Assembly: GCA_030828265.1 (NCBI GenBank)
Contig: JAURCW010000013.1
Span: forward strand, 1 to 13,201
DNA length: 13,201 nt
Direction of reading: 5' to 3'
Source: Burkholderiales bacterium
Lineage (GTDB): Bacteria > Pseudomonadota > Gammaproteobacteria > Burkholderiales > Burkholderiaceae_A
The translations under genes and the position numbers were made by a program. Of the stretch, positions 8,171 through 13,201 are shown piece by piece (the first letter of the stretch is position 1; every line of letters begins with the position of its first letter). The notes below the pieces were generated by a model. The model did not search any database. It was not told where the DNA came from and worked only from the letters and a program-made list of their open reading frames with translations.

Positions 8171-9235
8171 ATGCCTTTAGTCTCACTTCGACAAGTCTTG
8201 GATCATGCCGCGGAGAACAACTATGGGGTTCCCGCCTTTAACGTCAACAATCTTGAGCAGGTTCAGGCCATTATGGCCGCTGCCCAAGAGCTGGATGCCC
8301 CCGTCATCATGCAGGCGAGCGCCGGCGCCCGTCGGTATGCTGGTGAAGACTTCCTTAAACATCTCATTCTTGCGGCACTGGAGTCCTATCCCAAGGTGCC
8401 TCTTGTTATGCACCAAGACCATGGCCAAAGCCCCGAGGTCTGCCAAGGCGCCATCGCGCTTGGCTTCTCAAGCGTCATGATGGACGGCTCCCTTGAGGCC
8501 GACGGCAAAACCATTGCCAGCTACGACTACAACGTGCAGGTTACCTCCCAGGTGGTCGCTATGGCACACAAGCTGGGTGTCTCTGTGGAGGGTGAGCTTG
8601 GCTGCCTTGGTTCGCTTGAGACCATGAAGGGGGATAAGGAGGACGGTCACGGCACCGATGCCACCATGACCCGTGAACAGCTTCTTACCGACCCCGAGCA
8701 GGCCGCCGATTTTGTGAAGCGCACCCAGCTCGACGCACTCGCCATTGCCATTGGCACCAGTCATGGGGCATACAAGTTTTCGCGTAAACCTACAGGTGAC
8801 ATTCTTGCCATTGATCGCATTAAAGAAATCAACAAGCGTATTCCAACAACGCATCTGGTGATGCACGGATCGTCCTCCGTTCCCCAAAATCTTCTTGAAG
8901 AAATCCGCGAGTTCGGGGGTGACATGAAGGAAACCTACGGCGTGCCGGTTGAGGAAATCCAAGAGGCCATCAAGCATGGTGTTCGCAAAATAAATATCGA
9001 CACCGATATTCGTCTTGCCATGACGGCTGCTGTGCGTCGCTTTATGGCCGAGAACCCTTCCCACTTTGACCCTAGAGACTTTCTTAAGCCCGCCCGAGAG
9101 GCCGCGAAGATCATATGCAAGGCGCGCTATCAAGAGTTTGGCTGCGCCGGGCAGGGTAGCAAAATTCGCCCGGTTAACCTTTCGGTTATGGCAAGTCAGT
9201 ATGCCGAGGGTGCCCTAAACCAGCGCGTCCAGTAG
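8171..9235 (+). CDS. fba: Fructose-bisphosphate aldolase, class II
   Basis: The zinc-dependent class II aldolase splits fructose-1,6-bisphosphate into dihydroxyacetone phosphate and glyceraldehyde-3-phosphate, or condenses them in gluconeogenesis. The 354-residue form resembles the proteobacterial class II subtype often annotated as Calvin-cycle type in Burkholderiales. Visible motifs are [11 protein letters not shown] (17-27), the metal/catalytic [10 protein letters not shown] with H81, D83 and H84, the glutamate-rich [12 protein letters not shown] loop, [12 protein letters not shown] with a second zinc-ligand candidate His, HGSSSVPQ and [12 protein letters not shown]. The ATG at 8171 has GAGG (8159-8162) 8 nt upstream, 24 nt after pyk. 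Its TAG (9233-9235) shares its final G with the GTG start of the purC-purE fusion, a sign of translational coupling. No RuBisCO or phosphoribulokinase gene is seen, so a glycolytic/gluconeogenic role is the simplest reading. Confidence 0.97.
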   Translation: MPLVSLRQVLDHAAENNYGVPAFNVNNLEQVQAIMAAAQELDAPVIMQASAGARRYAGEDFLKHLILAALESYPKVPLVMHQDHGQSPEVCQGAIALGFSSVMMDGSLEADGKTIASYDYNVQVTSQVVAMAHKLGVSVEGELGCLGSLETMKGDKEDGHGTDATMTREQLLTDPEQAADFVKRTQLDALAIAIGTSHGAYKFSRKPTGDILAIDRIKEINKRIPTTHLVMHGSSSVPQNLLEEIREFGGDMKETYGVPVEEIQEAIKHGVRKINIDTDIRLAMTAAVRRFMAENPSHFDPRDFLKPAREAAKIICKARYQEFGCAGQGSKIRPVNLSVMASQYAEGALNQRVQ

Positions 9236-10599
9236 TGCTGCAAAGTCATATTCAGTCGCTTCCCCTGCTTGGGAGGGGGAAGGTGCGTGACCTTTATGCG
9301 GTCGGTGACGATCAACTGCTTATGGTGGCCACGGATCGTCTCTCGGCCTTTGATGTCGTTCTGCGACAGCCTATTCCTGACAAGGGCGTTATTCTCAATC
9401 GACTCTCTGAGTTTTGGTTTGCACGGCTTGGCGCTGTGGTTCCAAATCACCTCACAGGCATCGATCCAGAAACTGTGGTGGTGGCCAACGAGGTCGACCA
9501 GGTGCGAGGTAGGGCCGTAGTTGCAAAACGCCTAAGTCCTGTGCTGGTTGAAGCCGTGGTTCGCGGCTATTTAATTGGCGGTGGATGGAAGGATTACCAG
9601 GCAAGCGGCAGTGTCTGTGGCATTGAGCTTCCCAAAGGCTTAAAGCAGGCAAGCAAACTACCCGAGCCCATCTTTACACCCGCGCGCAAGGCTGAGATGG
9701 GCGAGCACGATGAGAACATCAGCTTTGAGCAAATGGCCAATCAAATTGGTAAGCCGCTTGCCGAAAAAATTCGTGCCGTTAGTCTGCAGCTTTATCAAGA
9801 GGCGGCCGACTATGCATTAACCCAAGGCATTATCATTGCCGATACGAAGTTTGAGTTTGGGCTCGACGCAAAGGGTGAGCTTTATCTTATGGATGAGGTT
9901 CTAACAGCCGATTCCTCACGCTTCTGGCCCGCCGATGGCTACGCCGAGGGAACGAGCCCACCAAGTTTCGACAAGCAGTATGTACGCGATTATCTTGAGA
10001 CACTCGACTGGAATAAGCAATCACCAGCCCCATGGCTCCCGGACTTCGTGATTGAGCAGACAGCTCAGAAATACCGAGATGCACTCTTTCGTCTTGCTGG
10101 GGTGCGCATGCCGCTTATTGGGGTTGTGATGGGCTCGCAGTCTGACTGGGAGGTTATGCGCCATGCTGTCGAGATTCTCGATCAGTTTGGTCTTCCTCAT
10201 GAAGCTCGGGTTGTCTCGGCGCACCGCATGCCTGACGAACTTTATCGCTATGCAGAGTCGGCTCGAGCTCGCGGCATCGTAGGCTTAATTGCCGGCGCAG
10301 GTGGAGCCGCCCATTTGCCCGGAATGCTTGCCGCTAAAACCACAGTGCCCGTGTTTGGAGTTCCTGTGCCCTCCAAGTACCTTCGTGGCGAAGACTCTTT
10401 GTATTCCATTGTGCAAATGCCGAAGGGAATTCCGGTGGCTACCTTCGCCATTGGCGAGGCAGGCGCTGCTAATGCTGCTCTGCATCTTATTGCAGGTCTC
10501 ACCCGTGATGACCCGTCGCTTCATCAGCGCCTTCAAGAGTTTCGGGAGCGCCAGACCCAGCAGGCCGAATCGATGAATGCGAATCTTGGACGTACCTAG
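9235..10599 (+). CDS. purCE: Fused SAICAR synthetase / class I N5-CAIR mutase (PurC-PurE)
   Basis: One 454-codon frame carries two purine-synthesis enzymes. Residues 1 to about 290 are PurC (CAIR + aspartate + ATP to SAICAR), with [11 protein letters not shown] (11-21), [11 protein letters not shown] (32-42), [43 protein letters not shown] and [13 protein letters not shown]. Residues 292-454 are PurE (N5-CAIR to CAIR), with VVMGSQSDW (297-305), the catalytic-His motif SAHRMPDEL (His330), [17 protein letters not shown] (353-369) and [24 protein letters not shown] and the neighbouring purK place it in class I. PurC normally ends near the RLAG seen at 286-289, so the linker is only about two residues. 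The GTG start overlaps the fba stop by one base and has no strong Shine-Dalgarno. The order matches animal PAICS, whose AIR carboxylase part is class II. An internal ATG (10108) could also yield free PurE. Domain calls are firm; single-chain expression is inferred from the open frame. Confidence 0.95.
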   Translation: MLQSHIQSLPLLGRGKVRDLYAVGDDQLLMVATDRLSAFDVVLRQPIPDKGVILNRLSEFWFARLGAVVPNHLTGIDPETVVVANEVDQVRGRAVVAKRLSPVLVEAVVRGYLIGGGWKDYQASGSVCGIELPKGLKQASKLPEPIFTPARKAEMGEHDENISFEQMANQIGKPLAEKIRAVSLQLYQEAADYALTQGIIIADTKFEFGLDAKGELYLMDEVLTADSSRFWPADGYAEGTSPPSFDKQYVRDYLETLDWNKQSPAPWLPDFVIEQTAQKYRDALFRLAGVRMPLIGVVMGSQSDWEVMRHAVEILDQFGLPHEARVVSAHRMPDELYRYAESARARGIVGLIAGAGGAAHLPGMLAAKTTVPVFGVPVPSKYLRGEDSLYSIVQMPKGIPVATFAIGEAGAANAALHLIAGLTRDDPSLHQRLQEFRERQTQQAESMNANLGRT

Positions 10600-10629
10600 G
10601 CCAGGCCCAGGTTTTTTGGCTGGTTTCAC

Positions 10630-11727
10630 ATGACATCTGTGAGTCCAGTTATTGGTCTTCTTGGTGGTGGGCAGCTTGGCCGCATGATGATTCAGGCTGC
10701 GCATCGTTTAGGTCTTCAGGTGGTGGTACTTGACCCCGACCCTAAGGGGCCTGCAGGCCAAATTGCCGATGATGTTGTGGTCGGTCATTACGCAGACTCC
10801 GCAGCCCTTGTTGCTCTTGCGGAGCGGGCGCAGGTTTTCACCACCGAATTCGAGAATGTTCCATCGGCAAGCCTTCGCTTCTTAGCCCAGTACGGTCCAA
10901 CCTATCCCGATGCTGCCTCGGTTGAGCTTGCACAAGATAGGCGTAAAGAAAAGACCTTCTTTGCCAAGGCGGGTATACCTGTGGGGCCCTACATTACTCT
11001 TAACTCGCTAACCGACTGCGAGGTCTTAAAGCGGTCACATTTTCCCGCCATTCTAAAGACGGCAGAGCTTGGGTACGACGGTAAAGGTCAGCTGAGTGTC
11101 AATAGCCTCGACGAGCTAGGCCATGCCTTCCAAGAACTTGGATCAGTGCCCTGTGTCCTTGAGAAAAAGCTTTCGCTGAAGGCTGAAATCTCAGTGGTGA
11201 TTGCACGCAATGCGCAGGGTCATGTGGCTGTTTTTCCAGCTGCGCAGAATGAACACCGACATGGCATTCTCCATACCAGCACCATTCCGGTTAGCTTGCC
11301 ACCGCAACTCGTTCAGCAGGCCGAGCAGTATGCAAAGACCATTGCCTTAAGGCTCGGTTACGTGGGTGTTCTTGCGGTTGAGTTTTTCTGGGATGAGAAC
11401 CTGGGCCTACTTGCTAACGAGATGGCGCCAAGGCCTCACAACAGCGGGCATTTCACCATCGAAGCCTGCCCTACCAGTCAGTTTGAGCAGCAGGTGCGTA
11501 TATGTGCCCATATTCCTTTAGGCCCAACACGCCTGCAGTTCGCCTGTCGAATGACCAATTTGCTTGGTGACCTCTGGTTCCCCAATGGCCCGGGTAAGCC
11601 CATGCGCGAGCCGGATTGGTCTAAGCTTGTTCCATCTAACGACGCCTGGCTGCATCTCTACGGAAAGGCAGAACCAAGACCCGGACGAAAGATGGGGCAT
11701 ATCATTCAGAAGCTTGGTGATGCGTGA
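10630..11727 (+). CDS. purK: N5-carboxyaminoimidazole ribonucleotide synthase (ATP-grasp)
   Basis: PurK uses ATP and bicarbonate to turn AIR into N5-CAIR, the substrate of the class I PurE domain just upstream. The 365-residue protein shows the N-terminal GLLGGGQLGRMM (9-20), VFTTEFENVP (69-78), the ATP-grasp segments ILKTAELGYDGKGQ (141-154), VLEKKLSLKAEISV (176-189), FPAAQNEHRHGI, and the metal-binding signature LLANEMAPRPHNSGHFTIEA (260-279), then HLYGKAEPRPGRKMGH (342-357). It stops only eight residues after that motif, where I would expect roughly 25-35 more, so the C-terminal tail is short. The ATG lies 30 nt after purCE behind a T6 tract and a weak GGCTGG ribosome site. Its last eight bases overlap the start of sua5. 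Confidence 0.96.
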   Translation: MTSVSPVIGLLGGGQLGRMMIQAAHRLGLQVVVLDPDPKGPAGQIADDVVVGHYADSAALVALAERAQVFTTEFENVPSASLRFLAQYGPTYPDAASVELAQDRRKEKTFFAKAGIPVGPYITLNSLTDCEVLKRSHFPAILKTAELGYDGKGQLSVNSLDELGHAFQELGSVPCVLEKKLSLKAEISVVIARNAQGHVAVFPAAQNEHRHGILHTSTIPVSLPPQLVQQAEQYAKTIALRLGYVGVLAVEFFWDENLGLLANEMAPRPHNSGHFTIEACPTSQFEQQVRICAHIPLGPTRLQFACRMTNLLGDLWFPNGPGKPMREPDWSKLVPSNDAWLHLYGKAEPRPGRKMGHIIQKLGDA

Positions 11728-12919
11728 GCTTGACTGCAGTCCATCATTCCCTTCTCCTGACGCGTCCATTCAATGCGACGACCCCGCGCTCACGGCCCTA
11801 AGGGCCTCGGTTGAGTCAAGTGCTCTTCATGAAGCGGCCAAAGCATTAGGCCAAGGCTTCTTGGTTGCCTTTCCCACCGAGACGGTTTACGGGCTCGGTG
11901 CTGATGGTCTCAACCCAAACGCAGTTTTAAGAATCTTTGAGGCCAAAGGGCGTCCAAAGGGCCATCCGCTAATACTTCATGCAGCCGATCTTGCGACCGC
12001 TCTTAAGGTGTCCCCGCAATGGAGTCCACTGGCCTTAGCGCTGGCAAAGGCCTTCTGGCCGGGACCCCTCACTCTCATTCTTCACAGGGCCGACCTTATC
12101 CCTTTTGAAGTTACGGGAAGTCAAGACTCCGTCGGAATTCGAGTGCCCGATCATGCGATTGCTCAGAAGATGCTGCATGCTTTTGCGGAGCATGGTTCGG
12201 GCCTTGTTGCTGCGCCCTCGGCGAACCGATTTGGAGGTGTTAGTCCGACGCGGGCAAGTGATGTATTGAAGGGGCTTGGCCCCTTTCTGCGTAACGAGGA
12301 TTGTGTGTTGAAGGCCGGGGACTGCTCAGTTGGCCTGGAGAGCACCATTGTGGATTGCCGTGACGCAACGCCTCGGATGCTTCGGCCCGGAGGTTTGTCG
12401 CGTGAGACGCTTAATGCGTGGCTGAAGGCTAAAGGCTTTCCTCTGCTCGAAACGTCTTTGAGACAGGTTAACGGGCAGGCCCAGAGCCCGAAGCCGCGGG
12501 TCTCGGGAAGCCTTGATTCACACTACGCACCTCGATGCCCTTTGCTTGTTTTGTCTCGTCAACGCATGCAGGATCTTCTGCGGTTAGAGAATTTTATTGA
12601 AGGGCTGGGTCCTTTGAACCATGGGCCAGTCAGCATGGCCACCAAGGCGAGTCGGCTAAGGGTAGGCTGCCTAGTTCTTGAACCTTGGGAGTCATCGTCT
12701 TTCAGTTCGGCGCCTTTAGAGCGCTCGAACTCAAAAACCGTTGCTTTTGATCTTCAAGCCCTTACCTCAGACCCGGAGGTTTATGCCAGCCAGTTTTATC
12801 AGCGATTAAATGACTGGGATAACAGTGGGGCCAATCTGATTCTGGTTGAAAGTCCCCCCGAGACCCAGGCCTGGGAGGCCCTTTGGGACCGCCTTCGACG
12901 AGCCGCAACCCGCTACTAA
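11720..12919 (+). CDS. sua5: Threonylcarbamoyl-AMP synthase, Sua5 type (YrdC plus Sua5 domain)
   Basis: This enzyme makes threonylcarbamoyl-AMP from threonine, bicarbonate and ATP, the first step of t6A37 modification in tRNAs reading ANN codons; TsaB, TsaD and TsaE finish it. The YrdC-like domain (about 35-235) shows VAFPTETVYGLGADG (49-63), KGRPKGHPL (76-84), FWPGPLTLIL (112-121), VGIRVPDHA (138-146), APSANRFGGVSPT (165-177), GLESTIVD (205-212) and LRPGG (221-225). The linker SGSLDSHYAPRCPL (262-275) leads to a Sua5 domain ending in FDLQALTSDPEVYASQFYQR and LWDRLRRAA. The 399-residue length separates it from short TsaC (about 190). I chose ATG 11720, which overlaps purK by 8 nt. The open frame extends upstream to 11564, but that part lies inside purK and shows nothing Sua5-like. 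About 35 residues precede the conserved core. Confidence 0.94.
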   Translation: MRELDCSPSFPSPDASIQCDDPALTALRASVESSALHEAAKALGQGFLVAFPTETVYGLGADGLNPNAVLRIFEAKGRPKGHPLILHAADLATALKVSPQWSPLALALAKAFWPGPLTLILHRADLIPFEVTGSQDSVGIRVPDHAIAQKMLHAFAEHGSGLVAAPSANRFGGVSPTRASDVLKGLGPFLRNEDCVLKAGDCSVGLESTIVDCRDATPRMLRPGGLSRETLNAWLKAKGFPLLETSLRQVNGQAQSPKPRVSGSLDSHYAPRCPLLVLSRQRMQDLLRLENFIEGLGPLNHGPVSMATKASRLRVGCLVLEPWESSSFSSAPLERSNSKTVAFDLQALTSDPEVYASQFYQRLNDWDNSGANLILVESPPETQAWEALWDRLRRAATRY

Positions 12920-13201
12920 AAGTTTAGGCTCATGCGACGGTGAGGAATGTCACATTCCATAAACTCCTCGCTTTCCGCACTAAAACCAAGCTGCTCATAA
13001 AAACCGAGTGCCTGAACCTGGGCGTGCAGGTAGGCGGATGGGAACTCGAGCCTTTGCGCCTCGTTCAATAGGGCGCGCACCAGCAAGCGCCCAATCCCTT
13101 TATTACGTTGCTTCTCTGACACTGCAATACGCCCAAGTCGACCATCGGGAGCAAGTCGTCCGGTTCCAAGCGCAATACCGTTTGCCGCAATGACGACGTG
13201 C
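12916..13201 (-). CDS. GNAT family N-acetyltransferase, C-terminal part (5' end outside window)
   Basis: The - strand frame is open from the window edge to TAG at 12918-12916, giving 94 visible residues that begin HVVIAANGIALGTGRLAPDG. The acetyl-CoA-binding motif A region is GRLGRIAVSEKQRNKGIGRLL, with the pyrophosphate-loop signature QRNKGIG (31-37 of the visible part). Later come LHAQVQALGFYEQLGF (58-73) and the C-terminal EFMECDIPHRRM. This fits small GNAT acetyltransferases of about 140-155 residues, so roughly the first third is missing. Substrate unknown. A GTG at 13122 within the frame could be mistaken for the start, but the conserved β-strand lies upstream of it. The stop codon overlaps that of the convergent sua5 by four bases, leaving no room for a terminator between them. 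Confidence 0.88.
   Translation of the reverse strand, partial: HVVIAANGIALGTGRLAPDGRLGRIAVSEKQRNKGIGRLLVRALLNEAQRLEFPSAYLHAQVQALGFYEQLGFSAESEEFMECDIPHRRMSLNF

Noticed and set aside
8468..9133. 221-codon open frame on the - strand inside fba, and a similar 213-codon one spanning gap/pgk (5260-5901)
   Set aside because: Both are complementary to strongly conserved enzymes; the composition looks like back-translation shadow and no motifs were seen.
8171..9235. Calvin-cycle (cbb) gene cluster, suggested by tkt-gap-pgk-fba together
   Set aside because: No RuBisCO, phosphoribulokinase or CbbR gene is visible, and pyk plus the pur genes fit the housekeeping glycolytic cluster of Burkholderiales.
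10597..10630. T6 tract between purCE and purK as a terminator
   Set aside because: The only pairing found (CCAGGCC with GGCTGG) puts the T tract in the loop rather than after the stem, so it does not have the form of an intrinsic terminator.
11564..11719. Upstream extension of the sua5 frame (a 451-codon version)
   Set aside because: The extra 52 codons lie within purK in another frame and show no Sua5 similarity. ATG 11720 gives a sensible start overlapping the purK stop.
12916..13122. Short 68-codon acetyltransferase starting at GTG 13122
   Set aside because: The conserved GNAT strand (GTGRLAPDGRLGRIAV) continues upstream to the window edge, so the gene is simply cut by the window.

Overview
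The window looks like a chromosomal core-metabolism segment from a betaproteobacterium, most likely Burkholderiales. The evidence is the gene order tkt-gap-pgk-pyk-fba-purC-purE-purK-sua5 with rsmE beside it, and protein signatures of the kind I know from Burkholderia/Ralstonia-type genomes: a malic enzyme with a phosphotransacetylase-like tail, a class II aldolase of about 354 residues, and a long (about 290-residue) PurC. Base composition is moderately GC-rich by eye. Leu and Ile codons favour CTT and ATT, which is not typical of high-GC Burkholderiales. No mobile element, CRISPR array, phage gene, tRNA or rRNA was seen, and almost every base is coding.

Layout: (1) 1-1347, the 3' part of maeB on the + strand. 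(2) 1372-2100, rsmE on the - strand, convergent with maeB. Their 24-nt gap and the end of rsmE form a perfect 15-bp terminator hairpin. (3) 2101-2301, a divergent 201-nt intergenic region that should hold the promoters of rsmE and of the long + strand operon. (4) 2302-12919, eight genes in one direction with gaps of 0-55 nt and two overlaps: tkt, gap, pgk, pyk, fba, a fused purC-purE, purK and sua5. (5) 12916-13201, the 3' part of a GNAT acetyltransferase gene on the - strand, whose stop codon overlaps that of sua5.

Functional logic: tkt, gap, pgk, pyk and fba cover the non-oxidative pentose-phosphate and lower glycolytic/gluconeogenic steps, and maeB links malate to pyruvate with NADPH production. 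purK, the PurE domain and the PurC domain carry out three consecutive steps of de novo purine synthesis (AIR to N5-CAIR to CAIR to SAICAR), fed by ribose-5-phosphate from the transketolase pathway. sua5 starts t6A tRNA modification and rsmE modifies 16S rRNA, so the operon also touches translation.

The most notable observation is that purC and purE form one uninterrupted 454-codon frame with almost no linker. Its domain order is the same as in animal PAICS, but the PurE domain is of the bacterial class I (PurK-dependent) type. I see no convincing new defence, mobile or signalling system here. The remaining observations are architectural: embedded terminator, leader structure, start codons, overlaps and codon usage.
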